In this document: in pieces, positions 1 through 10,039 of the stretch
Position numbering within the stretch: position 1 is the stretch's first letter
Layout: every line of letters begins with the position of its first letter
NCBI GenBank assembly: GCA_034433795.1
Contig: DAOUAE010000008.1
Span: 1-64,000, forward strand
Length of the DNA: 64,000 nt
Direction of reading: 5' to 3'
DNA from: DAOUAE01 sp034433795
GTDB lineage: Bacteria > Chloroflexota > UBA6077 > FW602-bin22 > DAOUAE01
Made by a program: the position numbers and the translations under genes
The notes under the pieces: model-generated
What the model was told of the DNA's origin: nothing
Database searches by the model: none
Seen by the model: only the letters and a program-made list of their open reading frames with translations

Positions 1-441
1 GGCCGCATCCGGAGCGGTGCCGCCGGCGATGGCGGTCAGCATCTTCTCGCCAATGCCGCTGACCTGGAGACCGTTGACCTGGAAGGTGTTGCTGGTCTCG
101 TTGAAGCGGTTGATGGTCGCCCGCAGGGCGTTGATGCCGGTCATGCCGCCCCAGCCCCACCAGAAGTCGATGGTCTTCAGGCCGGGCTTGACAAAGGGCG
201 TGGCCACCGGCAGCGGTGTGGGGGTCGGACCGGCTGCCGGCTGAGCTGGCTTAGCGGGGGCCGGCGTCGGCGTGGGCTGAGCGGCCGGCTTGGGGGCCTC
301 GGCCGGCTTGGCCGGTTCAGCCGCCTTGGGAGCAGCCGTCGGTGTCGGCTGCGCAGCCGGCGCGCAGGCCGCCAGCGGTCCCAGAGCCGCCATCAGCGCC
401 AGACCACGGAGCAGGTGCCGGCGAGTCACAGACGCAGACAT
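1..441 (-). CDS. Sugar ABC transporter substrate-binding lipoprotein (partial, N-terminal part only)
   Basis: The first 147 codons of an extracellular family 1 solute-binding protein; the C-terminal part lies beyond the window start. A twin-arginine-like start (R7 R8), a hydrophobic segment and a lipobox ending LAAC (Cys26) predict a lipid-anchored exported protein. Residues 27-80 form a low-complexity Pro/Ala/Thr/Lys linker. The mature domain begins near FWWGWGG, the typical opening of sugar-binding proteins. The ATG is preceded by a GGGGAGGAAGAGG ribosome site. Its permeases are not visible; the stand-alone ATPase at 20.8 kb could energise it (inference). The exact sugar is unknown. Confidence 0.85.
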   Translation of the reverse strand, partial: MSASVTRRHLLRGLALMAALGPLAACAPAAQPTPTAAPKAAEPAKPAEAPKPAAQPTPTPAPAKPAQPAAGPTPTPLPVATPFVKPGLKTIDFWWGWGGMTGINALRATINRFNETSNTFQVNGLQVSGIGEKMLTAIAGGTAPDAA

Positions 442-491
442 AACCTCTTCCTCCCCTTCTGTTTCCCAAGGTCTCTTGGACGGCTGGCATA

Positions 492-520
492 TGTGTAGGC
501 CGTTTTGGCCAGCCGCACAA
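492..520 (-). promoter_or_regulatory. Candidate promoter of the sugar-binding lipoprotein gene
   Basis: Reading the minus strand, TTGTGC, 17 bases, then TACACA, ending about 50 bases before the lipoprotein start codon. The match to the sigma-70 consensus is moderate. Confidence 0.35.
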
Positions 521-549
521 TGGACAGCGCGCCATCTTTGTGCCATAAC
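521..549 (+). promoter_or_regulatory. Candidate promoter of the HTH/receiver gene
   Basis: TGGACA, 17 bases, CATAAC, with a TG one base upstream of the -10 (extended -10). It starts about 55 bases before the ATG at 605. A weak GTCTC/GAGAC hairpin next to seven A residues (558-583) lies in the predicted leader. On the minus strand this could act as a weak terminator. Confidence 0.35.
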
Positions 550-604
550 ATAGCCAGAAAAAAAGTCTCACGTCAGCGGAGACCACCGGTCAGGAGCCTC
601 ACCG

Positions 605-1885
605 ATGGCCGACAGGGCGTTCGTTCAGGAGGTCCAGGAGTGTCTGAAATTGCTCCACGACCGGGTCTCCCTTGAGCGGCACTCTCTCGCCAGGCGGCTG
701 GCGGCCGGCCCCGGCGCGGGCGAGGCCCTGCGGCGTCTCCTCCTCCAGACCATCGCCCGGCTGAAACCGGCCCAGACCGCCCCAGCCGGGGCCTCCTCGC
801 CGGCCTGGCGCCGCTACCACCTCCTGGTCCTGCACTATGAGCAGGGGCTGACGCTCCAGGAGGCCGCCCGCGCCCTGGGCATCAGCCTGCGCCAGGCCAG
901 CCGCGATCATCAGCAGGCCCTCCAGGCCCTGGCAGACCTCCTCTGGGATCACCTCGCCCATCGTCCCGCGTCGCTGGCCTCCGTTCACTCCCCACCTGCC
1001 CGCCCGGCCGCCGTTCCGACCGAATCCCTCGATACCCTGGAAACCGAACTGCGCTACGCCACCGCCAGCCCCGACGACCGCTCGACTGACCTGGGACCAG
1101 CGGTGCGGAGCGTCGCCGCCACCATGGCCGGGCTCCTCAGCGAGCACCGGGTCACCCTTGAGAGCCAGATCCCCGACACCCTCCCGCCGGTCGCGGTCAG
1201 CCGACCGCTCCTGCGCCAGGGCCTGATCAACCTGCTGGGCTACCTCGTCGAGGCCCGTCCGGGAGCCCATGTCACCCTCGCCGCCGCCGACACCTCTCAG
1301 GGCGTCGTCCTGACGATCACCGCCCGGCGCGGTCGGGGACGCCCCCCGGTGATCCATCCATCTCCCCCTCAGCACCTCCTGGCGATGTTCCAGGCCGGCT
1401 GTGAACTCCTGGCTGCCCAGGGCGGGCGGGTCGAGCAGGCCGAGGCGGCCGACCGCTCGCTGACTCTGGAGGTGCTCCTGCCGCCCGTCTCCACCCACAC
1501 CATTCTGCTCATCGACGATAACCCCGATGTCGTCGCCCTCTTCCGACGCTATCTCAAAGGCAAACCCTACCGGCTGCTGCAGGCCAGTACTCCCCAGCGG
1601 GCCCTGCAACTGGCGACCGAGCTGCGGCCACATCTCATTATCCTCGATCTCCTGCTCCCCTCGCTCGACGGCTGGGAACTGCTGCAGCACCTGCGGGCCC
1701 TGCCCGCCACCCGCGAGACGCCGGTCATTGTCTGCTCGGTGCTGCCGGAGCACGAACTGGCCCGCTCGCTGGGGGTGGTGGGCTTTCTCCAGAAGCCGGT
1801 GACCCCCACGGGATTGCTGACGGTGCTGGAGCGGCATCTCCCCGGAGCATCAGCAGCGCGTCCAGACCGGCCCGCAGACATCTGA
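605..1885 (+). CDS. HTH (sigma region 4-like) / degenerate ATPase / response regulator receiver protein
   Basis: 426 aa in three parts. Residues about 60-120 look like a sigma-70 region 4 type helix-turn-helix (LTLQEAARALGISLRQ). Residues about 140-300 resemble a histidine-kinase ATPase fold with an N-box-like LRQGLINLLGYLVEA but no clear G boxes, so ATP binding is doubtful. Residues about 300-415 are a receiver domain with the acidic pair IDD, phospho-acceptor Asp in LIILDLLLPS and the conserved Lys in LQKPV. It probably acts in signal transduction with the convergent hybrid kinase next door, whose last 161 bases overlap this gene. DNA binding and partner are inferred. The ATG has a GGAG site 9 bases upstream. 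Confidence 0.8.
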   Translation: MADRAFVQEVQECLKLLHDRVSLERHSLARRLAAGPGAGEALRRLLLQTIARLKPAQTAPAGASSPAWRRYHLLVLHYEQGLTLQEAARALGISLRQASRDHQQALQALADLLWDHLAHRPASLASVHSPPARPAAVPTESLDTLETELRYATASPDDRSTDLGPAVRSVAATMAGLLSEHRVTLESQIPDTLPPVAVSRPLLRQGLINLLGYLVEARPGAHVTLAAADTSQGVVLTITARRGRGRPPVIHPSPPQHLLAMFQAGCELLAAQGGRVEQAEAADRSLTLEVLLPPVSTHTILLIDDNPDVVALFRRYLKGKPYRLLQASTPQRALQLATELRPHLIILDLLLPSLDGWELLQHLRALPATRETPVIVCSVLPEHELARSLGVVGFLQKPVTPTGLLTVLERHLPGASAARPDRPADI

Positions 1886-3980
1886 GCCCCGCGCCCACCG
1901 GGAATCCCCCTGGCCGGGTGAACGTCAGAGACGGAATGGTGACCGGGGCTTCGCGCTCCGTCCCGTGCGCGGTCACCACAATGACCTGGAGACGCTGGAG
2001 CGCCGGGTCGGTGGCGATGATCTGGAGCAGGGTATACCCGTCCACCTCGGGCATCAGGAGGTCGAGCAGGAGAAGATCGGGCGGGGCTATCCGCAGCCGC
2101 TGGAGAGCGGTGGCCCCGTCGAAGGCCTCGTCCACCGTCCAGCGCGGGCGCAGCGCCCGCACCATCCGCCCGAGCAGGCGCACCATATCCGGATCGTCAT
2201 CGACCACCAGGGCCCGCCGCACCCGCCGCAGGCGGCGGAGGGCCGCCTGCAGGTGCTCGACCGTCACCGGCTTGGCGAGGTAGGCCACGACCTGGGGCAG
2301 GGCCAGCGCCGTCTCCCCGCTCCGGATCGGACAGACGACCACCGGCAGATGCTCCAGTCCGGCTGGCGCAGCCAGCGGCCCCTCCAGATCCTCACCGGCG
2401 CCGGTGTACACCACCGCCCGGACCGGCTCGGTCTCAGCGACCGTCCGCGCCTCGGACGGCCGGGCGACCGGGAGGACCCGATAGCCGTCGAGGTAGCGCT
2501 GGAGGATGCGGGCGGCCTGGCCTCCCGGGTCGATGGCCACCACGGTGTGGGGCTGCTCGGCCAGCCGGGCCTCCAACCACCGCTGCCAGACCGGCGGGGC
2601 GCTCGCCAGGGCGATGTTATCGTGCAGCGGCAGGGTGAAGAAGAACGTGGTCCCCGCGCCCGGCGTGGACTCGACCCACATCGCGCCGCCGTGCAGCTCG
2701 ACGAACCGTTTGCTCACCGCCAGCCCCAGACCGCTGCCGGTCCGCCGGCGGGCCGGGTCGCCGAACTGCTGGAACGGCTCGAAAGCGTGGGCCGCCTCCT
2801 CGGGCGACATCCCGATCCCGGTGTCGGCCACCGCCACCAGCACCTCACGGCCCTGCCGCCGGGCCGTGATCGTCACCCCACCGGCGTCGGTGAACCGGGC
2901 GCTGTTGGCCAGGAGATTGATCAGCACCTGGCGGAGGCGTGTCGGGTCGGCCAGGACGAGGGGGAGGTCCGGCTCGACCTCGAGGCTGATACCGAGCCGT
3001 TTGTCGCGGAAGAGGCTGGCCACGGCGCTCACCGCCGCCTCGATGACCTCGGCCACCCGCACCGGCTCTTTCTGCAGGGCCAGACGGTGGGCGTCAAGGC
3101 GACTGAGGTCCAGGATATCGTCGATGAGATGCGAGATATGGCAGGCGTTCCGGTAGATCGCCTCGATATCGGCCCGGTAGCAGGCCGGCAGCGGCTCGTC
3201 GTAGGAGCGCTCGGGGGAAAGCACCATCAGCTCGCTGAAGCCGATGATGAGATTGAGCGGGGTCCGGAGTTCGTGGCTGATAGCGGCGGCGAACTCATCC
3301 TTCAGCCGGCGAGCCTCTTCGGCCTGTCGCCGGGCCCGTTCGACCTCGGTGGTCAGGTGCTCCAGCCGACGGTAGGCCTCCTCCAGACTGCGCGCGTACT
3401 GCTGCAGTTCCGCCTGACGGTCTCGCAGGGCCTCGGTGAGCCGCCGGGCTTCGCTGTAGCTCTGCCAGGCCCAGTCCAGCGCGGTGTAGACCGGGTGCAT
3501 GGCCAGCCAGGTGAGGAGGGCGATGCTGAGGGTGAGAAGGACGGCCACCACGGCGACGTCACCGCTGGCGATCACACCCGTTCCATAGAGCGCGAGGATG
3601 CTCAGACTGGCGCTTCCCCCACTGATCAGCCCCCAGAGCGGTCCCAGGAGAAGAACGGTCAGCCCGACGAGCGGAGCGAACAGACACGGGACGATGCTCC
3701 CCGGCAGCAGCAGGTTGGTGACCACCAGCGCCCCAAAGAGTCCCCCGCACAGCGTCAGCGAGGCGGTCAGATCCCCAAACCGACGGGCCAGGTAGGCGAG
3801 GAGACTGACGAGGACATAGATCAGCGTCAGTTTCAGGATGACGACCGGTTCGCTGCTGAGATGCAGAATAAGGAAAACCGCCCCCAGCGGGAGCAGCATC
3901 AGTGGTCCGAGGATCTGGCTGCGGAAGTAGGCCAGATCCTCCTGGAGGGCCAGAGACCGGGCAGGCTGTGTGGCGGGCAT
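1725..3980 (-). CDS. Membrane hybrid histidine kinase with two C-terminal receiver-like domains
   Basis: 751 aa. Residues about 22-165 contain several hydrophobic membrane segments, followed by a coiled coil (175-228) and a HisKA domain with SHELRTPLN (His236). The ATPase domain has an N box (LRQVLINLLANSARF) and VADTGIGMS. A first receiver-like domain (about 490-600) lacks the expected acidic pocket and phospho-Asp. The second (about 610-715) is intact (VVDDDPD, LLLLDLLMP). The 3' end runs 161 bases into the 3' end of the convergent gene. Two starts are plausible: this ATG behind GAGGGGGAAG, or an ATG at 4055 behind a perfect GGAGGAG. The shorter form was chosen because the extra 25 residues are basic and low in complexity. 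Confidence 0.85.
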   Translation of the reverse strand: MPATQPARSLALQEDLAYFRSQILGPLMLLPLGAVFLILHLSSEPVVILKLTLIYVLVSLLAYLARRFGDLTASLTLCGGLFGALVVTNLLLPGSIVPCLFAPLVGLTVLLLGPLWGLISGGSASLSILALYGTGVIASGDVAVVAVLLTLSIALLTWLAMHPVYTALDWAWQSYSEARRLTEALRDRQAELQQYARSLEEAYRRLEHLTTEVERARRQAEEARRLKDEFAAAISHELRTPLNLIIGFSELMVLSPERSYDEPLPACYRADIEAIYRNACHISHLIDDILDLSRLDAHRLALQKEPVRVAEVIEAAVSAVASLFRDKRLGISLEVEPDLPLVLADPTRLRQVLINLLANSARFTDAGGVTITARRQGREVLVAVADTGIGMSPEEAAHAFEPFQQFGDPARRRTGSGLGLAVSKRFVELHGGAMWVESTPGAGTTFFFTLPLHDNIALASAPPVWQRWLEARLAEQPHTVVAIDPGGQAARILQRYLDGYRVLPVARPSEARTVAETEPVRAVVYTGAGEDLEGPLAAPAGLEHLPVVVCPIRSGETALALPQVVAYLAKPVTVEHLQAALRRLRRVRRALVVDDDPDMVRLLGRMVRALRPRWTVDEAFDGATALQRLRIAPPDLLLLDLLMPEVDGYTLLQIIATDPALQRLQVIVVTAHGTEREAPVTIPSLTFTRPGGFPVGAGLRCLRAGLDALLMLRGDAAPAPSAIPWGSPASGESPPPPASGPVRAPAAPSRQ

Positions 3981-4216
3981 CGCTTCCCCCTCGCGCCGCG
4001 TCCTGGACGACCAGGCGGCCCTTTTCAGGCCAGGTCCCTGCTGTCGCAGCACCATTTTACTCCTCCCGGCGCGTCGCCGCAGGGGGGCGAACCGTTCCTG
4101 CCGCTGCGCGGGGGCAGGGCTCGTGGCCCCGCCGGGTCCTGTGTTCGGAGGCCGGGTGCGGACGCGAAGACCCCCGATGGCCCGGAGGGAACGCGGTCGG
4201 CGGGAGCGTGGGCCGG

Positions 4217-4246
4217 TTGCCAGGATGGCCCGTCGTTCGCTATAGT
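4217..4246 (+). promoter_or_regulatory. guaB promoter
   Basis: TTGCCA, 18 bases, TATAGT, about 65 bases before the GTG start of guaB. The 330-base divergent region 3981-4312 holds this promoter; no small gene was seen in it. Confidence 0.6.
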
Positions 4247-4312
4247 TCTATGGCGGTGATCGCGCCCCGGTGTCAACGGCGACACCCGGGCCTTGCTGTG
4301 TGGAGGAGAACC

Positions 4313-5764
4313 GTGGGCGGCGAGATCCGATTGGGACTGACCTATGACGACGTGCTGCTGGAACCGAAGCGCTCGAGCGTCCGCTCACGGCGCCAGGTCG
4401 ACACCAGCACGTTTCTCACCCGCCACATCCGGCTGGCCATCCCCATTGTCAGCGCCAATATGGATACCGTCACCGAGTCGCAGATGGCCATCGCCATGGC
4501 CCGGATGGGCGGCATCGGCATCATCCACCGCTTCATGCCCATCGCCCGCCAGGTGGCCGAGGTTGAGCGGGTCAAGCGCTCGGAGGGCTGGGTGGTCGAC
4601 GAGCCCTACACCCTCGCCCCCGATCAGACCATCGCCGAGGCCCGGTTGCTGGCCGAACGCTACCAGGTCGGCGGCTTCCCGGTGGTCGACGCCGACCGCC
4701 GGCTGCTGGGGATCATCACCCGGCGCGATCTGGCCTTCGCCCGCGATGAGGACCGGGTGGCCGATTGGATGACGCCGCGCCACCGCCTGGTGGTCGCCCC
4801 GGTCGGGACCAGCCTCGCCGAGGCCCGGCAGATTCTGGAGCAGCACCGGCTGGAGAAACTGCCCCTGGTCGACGCCGAGGACCGTCTCCGGGGCCTCATC
4901 ACCCTGAAGGACCTGCTCCGCAGCCGCTCTTTCCCGCACTCGACCAAGGACGAACGCGGACGCCTGCGGGTGGGAGCGGCCATCGGCGTGGTCGGCGACT
5001 ACCGCGAGCGGGCGGCGGCCCTGGTCCGGGCCGGGGTCGATGTGCTGGTCATCGACATCGCCCACGGCCACGCCGACCACGCGCTGGAGGCGATTGAACG
5101 CATCAAGAGCGACCATCCGACAGTGGACGTTATCGCCGGGAACGTCGCCACCCCTGCGGGCGTCGAGGACCTGGTCAGCGCCGGGGCCGACGCGGTGAAG
5201 GTGGGGATCGGCCCGGGCTCGATCTGCATCACCCGGCAGGTGGCCGGCGTGGGGGTGCCGCAGCTGACGGCCATTATGGAGTGCGCCAGGGCGGCCCGCC
5301 GGCTGGGCGTGCCGCTCATCGCCGACGGCGGCATCCGCTATCCGGGCGATGTCACCAAGGCGCTGGCGGCGGGGGCCAGCACGGTGATGATCGGCAACCT
5401 CCTGGCCGGGACCCGCGAGAGCCCCGGCGTCACCATCATCCGTAACGGCCGCAAATACAAGATCGCCCGCGGGATGGCCTCGGCCGAGGCGGCCTTCGAC
5501 CGCTGCTACCGCGAGGACCCCGAGCGCGGCTGGGCGGCCTGGGAGCAGGAGCTGAGCGAGGTGGTGCCGGAGGGCATCGAGGCGGCCGTCCCCTATCGGG
5601 GGGAGGCGGCGGAGGTCGTCTTCCAGCTGGTGGGCGGGCTCCGATCCGGGATGAGCTACTGCAACGCCCGGACGATCCCCGAGCTCCAGGCCAACGCCAC
5701 CTTCATCCGCATCACGCCGGCCGGTCTGCGGGAGAGCGGCCCCCACGACGTCGAGCCGCTGTGA
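4313..5764 (+). CDS. guaB: IMP dehydrogenase
   Basis: 483 aa, the usual family length. It oxidises IMP to XMP with NAD+, the committed step of guanine nucleotide synthesis. The N-terminal LTYDDVLLEP is diagnostic, a pair of CBS domains occupies about 95-215, and the catalytic Cys305 lies in GPGSICITR (more often SICTTR). The IADGGI phosphate-binding loop and the downstream MIGNLLAGTRESPG are present. The start is a GTG directly behind GGAGGAGAACC. Longer upstream open frame is excluded because the promoter lies inside it. Confidence 0.95.
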   Translation: MGGEIRLGLTYDDVLLEPKRSSVRSRRQVDTSTFLTRHIRLAIPIVSANMDTVTESQMAIAMARMGGIGIIHRFMPIARQVAEVERVKRSEGWVVDEPYTLAPDQTIAEARLLAERYQVGGFPVVDADRRLLGIITRRDLAFARDEDRVADWMTPRHRLVVAPVGTSLAEARQILEQHRLEKLPLVDAEDRLRGLITLKDLLRSRSFPHSTKDERGRLRVGAAIGVVGDYRERAAALVRAGVDVLVIDIAHGHADHALEAIERIKSDHPTVDVIAGNVATPAGVEDLVSAGADAVKVGIGPGSICITRQVAGVGVPQLTAIMECARAARRLGVPLIADGGIRYPGDVTKALAAGASTVMIGNLLAGTRESPGVTIIRNGRKYKIARGMASAEAAFDRCYREDPERGWAAWEQELSEVVPEGIEAAVPYRGEAAEVVFQLVGGLRSGMSYCNARTIPELQANATFIRITPAGLRESGPHDVEPL

Positions 5765-5808
5765 CCGGTCGAGCGAGGGGCCGCTCCCGGCGGGCTGGCG
5801 ATCGCCCC

Positions 5809-5837
5809 TTGGCAGACGGTCCGCCCCCGCCTACAAT
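5809..5837 (+). promoter_or_regulatory. radC promoter
   Basis: TTGGCA, 17 bases, TACAAT: a near-consensus sigma-70 promoter. The -10 box overlaps an in-frame ATG at 5836, so that ATG cannot be in the transcript. This decides the start in favour of the GTG at 5869. Confidence 0.75.
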
Positions 5838-5868
5838 GAGGCCAGAAGATGAAGGTGAGGGCGGGACC

Positions 5869-6606
5869 GTGCCACCACGCTCGAACCGGTCGGCCGCAGC
5901 GGCCGGAGCCCGATCATCGGGGGCGTCGCTGAAAGAGACGCTGCCGGCAGATGAGCGTCCCCGCGAGCGGCTGCTCCGCCACGGGCCGCAGACGCTCTCG
6001 GATGCCGAACTGCTGGCCGTCGTCCTGCGCACCGGTCTGCCCGGTGAGATGGTGACCCGCCTGGCCCAGCGGCTCCTGGACCAGTTCGGCGGCTTCTGGG
6101 GGCTGGCCCGGGCCAGCCCGGGCGAACTGGCCGCTGTCCGGGGGCTGAAAGGGGCCAAGATCGCCCAGATCAAGGCGGCCATCGAGATCGGCCGGCGCAT
6201 GGCCGTGGCGGCGCCGGCCGAGCGCCCGTCGCTGCGCTCGCCCGAGGACATCGCCCGCCTGGTCCAGTGGGAGATGGCAGCGCTCGAGCAGGAGCAGCTG
6301 CGGGTATTGCTCCTCGATACCAAGAACCGGGTTGTCGGCCAGCGCGTCGTCTATCAGGGCAGCCTGAACAGCACCCCGGTCCGGGTGGCCGAGATCTTTC
6401 GCGACGCCATCCGCGAGAACTGCGCCGCCATCGCCGTCGTCCACAACCATCCCTCCGGCGACCCCACACCCTCGCCCGAGGACATCCAGGTGACCCGGGC
6501 GCTGGTCCAGGCCGGCCGTCTGCTCGATATCGAGGTGGTCGACCACGTCATCATCGGGCGTCAGCGCTATGTCAGTCTGCGCGAGCGGGGGCTGGGCTTC
6601 GGCTGA
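5869..6606 (+). CDS. radC: RadC family JAB-domain protein
   Basis: 245 aa. Residues about 15-100 hold a helix-hairpin-helix region (LSDAELLAVVLRTG). The C-terminal JAB/MPN metalloprotease-like domain carries HNHPSGDPTPSPED, the zinc-ligand motif. Despite the name, a direct DNA-repair role of this family is not established. The start is a GTG behind GGTGAGG, chosen because the promoter covers the earlier ATG. The 3' end contains the extended -10 of prfB. Confidence 0.9.
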   Translation: MPPRSNRSAAAAGARSSGASLKETLPADERPRERLLRHGPQTLSDAELLAVVLRTGLPGEMVTRLAQRLLDQFGGFWGLARASPGELAAVRGLKGAKIAQIKAAIEIGRRMAVAAPAERPSLRSPEDIARLVQWEMAALEQEQLRVLLLDTKNRVVGQRVVYQGSLNSTPVRVAEIFRDAIRENCAAIAVVHNHPSGDPTPSPEDIQVTRALVQAGRLLDIEVVDHVIIGRQRYVSLRERGLGFG

Positions 6607-6609
6607 GGA

Positions 6610-6618
6610 TGGTATAAT
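6610..6618 (+). promoter_or_regulatory. Extended -10 promoter of prfB
   Basis: TGGTATAAT, a perfect extended -10 element (TGnTATAAT), immediately after the radC stop and 78 bases before the prfB ATG. No good -35 box is present, as is usual for extended -10 promoters. Confidence 0.55.
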
Positions 6619-6696
6619 CGTAAGAGAGACAGGGGCGCGGCCGGTTCGGGCCGTGTCACCTGCTCTTTTTGTGCCGACAGGGAGGGAGAGACAACG

Positions 6697-7801
<1,105 letters not shown>

Positions 7802-7816
7802 CGCCGGCCGGACCGG

Positions 7817-7844
7817 CCCCGGCGCCCCGCCGGGGCGATTTTTT
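7817..7844 (+). terminator. prfB terminator
   Basis: An 8-bp perfect stem (CCCCGGCG/CGCCGGGG, loop CCC) followed by CGA and a run of six T. It ends at the 3' end of the convergent methyltransferase gene. Confidence 0.8.
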
Positions 7845-8484
7845 ATTCCCGCCGGTAGGCGATGGCGATGCCGTCGCGCAGCGGCACCAGTGTGAAGAGA
7901 AGTGCCGGGTGCTGACTGGCCAGACGGTTCCAGGTGGCCACGGCCCCGGCGCTGCCCGTGGTCGGCCCGCTGAGCACCTGCTGACCGTGGAGCGCGTTGT
8001 CGGCGATAAGCAGGCCGCCCGGGGCGAGGCGGTCCAGGCAGAGGGCGAAGAGCCGTTCGGCGGCGGCGGGCCCGTCCAGCGAGCGCAGGATGTCGACGAA
8101 CACAGCGTCGTACCGCTGGCCGAGCGTTGGCAGGAGGGCGAAGGCCTCTCCCTGGAGAAGCGTGATCGTCCCAGCCAGGCCGGTCCGCTGAAAGTTCTGT
8201 TGCGCCCAGGCGGCGCGGTCGAGCTCGCGCTCGATGGTGGTGACACGACCGCCCCTGGGCTGGACCGCCCGGGCCAGCCAGATGGTCGAGTAGCCGGCGG
8301 CCGTGCCGATCTCCAGAACGGTGCGGACTCCGGCGGCCTGGAGGAGAACGCTCAGGAACTGGCCTTCGAGCGGGCCGATGATCGGCAGGCGGGCCTGCCG
8401 GGTCTCGGCCTCGATGGCCGCCAGCGTCGGGTCCGCCGGGGGCAACAGGCTCTGAAGATAGGTCTCAAGGGCAGTGCTATCCAC
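7843..8484 (-). CDS. Class I SAM-dependent O-methyltransferase
   Basis: 213 aa, typical of the catechol/caffeoyl-CoA O-methyltransferase-like family. SAM-binding motif VLEIGTAAGYSTIWLA (about 60-75), acidic motif TIERE, and a metal-binding style VFVDILRSLDGP followed by LIADNALHGQ. The start is a GTG with CCAGGAGG upstream. The gene lies 23 bases downstream of mgtE on the same strand, so the two may be cotranscribed. The substrate cannot be told from the sequence. Confidence 0.88.
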   Translation of the reverse strand: MDSTALETYLQSLLPPADPTLAAIEAETRQARLPIIGPLEGQFLSVLLQAAGVRTVLEIGTAAGYSTIWLARAVQPRGGRVTTIERELDRAAWAQQNFQRTGLAGTITLLQGEAFALLPTLGQRYDAVFVDILRSLDGPAAAERLFALCLDRLAPGGLLIADNALHGQQVLSGPTTGSAGAVATWNRLASQHPALLFTLVPLRDGIAIAYRRE

Positions 8485-8507
8485 GGTAGCCTCCTGGAGA
8501 GACGTTG

Positions 8508-9875
8508 TCAGAGGCCGAGCATCAGCCGGGCCACAGTGAAGTACATAAAGAGCCCCGTGCCGTCGACCAGCGTCGAGATGAAGGGGGCGGAGACGACCGC
8601 CGGGTCGATCCCCAGACGGCGCAGGAGAAGCGGCAGGACGGCCGCCACCGTGGCCGCCCACAGGCAGATAAGGGCGGCGGCCACGGCCACCACCAGGCCG
8701 ACGTGAAAATCGACCTGCAGCGTCAGCGCCCGCAGGAAACTGGCCAGCCCCATCACCAGCCCCAGGAGCAGGCCGGTGGCGACCTCTTTAACCCAGACGC
8801 GGAGAAGATCGTTGAAGGTCACCTGGCCGATGGCCATCGCCCGGACCAGGGTGGTCACGGTCTGCGACCCCATGTTCCCACCGGTGCCGATGAGCAGGGG
8901 AATGAAGAAGGCCAGTTGAACCACCCGCTGGAGCTCGTCCTCGAAGTGCCGCAGCACGGTGCCGGTGTAGGCCTCGGCCAGAAAGAGCACCAGCAGCCAG
9001 CCGACCCGTTTGCGGGCCAGTGTCAGGACGCTGGCGTGCAGGTAGTGCTGTTCGAGCGGCTCCGAGCCACCCAGGCGGGCGATGTCCTCGGTGACCTCCT
9101 CTTCGAGGACGTGGGCGACGTCGTCGACGGTGATGATGCCCAGCAGCCGGTTCTGCTCGTCGACGACCGGCAGGGCCAGGAAGTGGTACTCGTTCAGCAG
9201 GCGAGCGGCCTCCTCCTGGTCGGCGTCGGCGCGGACGCTGACCACCGCCCGGTCCATCAGGTCGCCGACGCGGGCGGTGGGCGGGGCCAGGACCAGTTTG
9301 CGCAGCGACATCACCCCGAGAAGGTGGCCGGCGGCGTCGGTAACGTAGGCGTAGTAGATCGTCTCGGCCTCCTCGGCCTTGGCCCGGAGCAGCTGGATGG
9401 CCTCGTCGGCAGTCATCTCCGGTCGCAGGGCCACGAAGTGCGGGGTCATCCGCCCGCCGGCAGTATCGGGCGGGTAGACCATCAGCTCCCGGACCTCTTC
9501 GGCCTCGGTGGGAGGCATTTCCCGCAGGAGGCTTTCGGCCACCTCGGGGGCGAGCTCCTCGACGACGTCGGTGGCGTCGTCGGGCGACATCTCCTCGAGG
9601 ATATCGGCCGCCAGCTGGCGGCTGAGGCGCAGGAGAAGGTCGGCGGCCTCCGGTGGCGGCAGTTCGGCGATGATGTCGGCCACCTGTTCGTCGCCGAGCA
9701 GCCGGACCAGGCCGCTGATCTCCTCCGGGGTCATGCCGTAGAGGACGTCGGCCAGCTGGGCCGGGCTGGCGCCCAGCGTCGCGGCCACCACCGCCTCGCG
9801 GCTGCCCTGGGCCAGGGCGGCCCGCAGCCGTTCGCGCCGCTCGTCGATGCTGATCTTGACCAGCTCTTCGGTCAT
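8508..9875 (-). CDS. mgtE: Magnesium transporter MgtE
   Basis: 455 aa. MgtE is a homodimeric inner-membrane Mg2+ channel gated by cytosolic Mg2+. Visible in order: the superhelical N domain (about 15-130, rich in PPEAADLL-type repeats), two CBS domains (about 132-255) and five membrane segments from about 285 to the end, including the GTGGNMGSQT pore-helix motif and the Mg-binding region around APFISTLVDGTGL. No magnesium riboswitch was recognised in the short upstream region. The start ATG has only a weak GGGGT-like site. Confidence 0.93.
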   Translation of the reverse strand: MTEELVKISIDERRERLRAALAQGSREAVVAATLGASPAQLADVLYGMTPEEISGLVRLLGDEQVADIIAELPPPEAADLLLRLSRQLAADILEEMSPDDATDVVEELAPEVAESLLREMPPTEAEEVRELMVYPPDTAGGRMTPHFVALRPEMTADEAIQLLRAKAEEAETIYYAYVTDAAGHLLGVMSLRKLVLAPPTARVGDLMDRAVVSVRADADQEEAARLLNEYHFLALPVVDEQNRLLGIITVDDVAHVLEEEVTEDIARLGGSEPLEQHYLHASVLTLARKRVGWLLVLFLAEAYTGTVLRHFEDELQRVVQLAFFIPLLIGTGGNMGSQTVTTLVRAMAIGQVTFNDLLRVWVKEVATGLLLGLVMGLASFLRALTLQVDFHVGLVVAVAAALICLWAATVAAVLPLLLRRLGIDPAVVSAPFISTLVDGTGLFMYFTVARLMLGL

Positions 9876-10039
9876 GGTCTGACCCCGGCAGCGTTTCTCA
9901 GGGCCCGGCGGCCCGCGCGCCGCCCGCGACCGGCTGTCGGGCGGGCACGGGGCGATGAGCGTGCCGATCTGGACGTGCAGCCGTCTGCGCGGTGTGCGCG
10001 GTGCAGCTCGCACCGACGGAGCAGGGGAGATGGACCGCG

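Noticed and set aside
1965..4259. A 764-codon open frame on the + strand
   Set aside because: Antisense to the hybrid histidine kinase, which has clear HisKA, ATPase and receiver motifs.
5836..5838. In-frame ATG as the radC start
   Set aside because: It overlaps the -10 box of a near-consensus promoter, so it is upstream of the transcript start.
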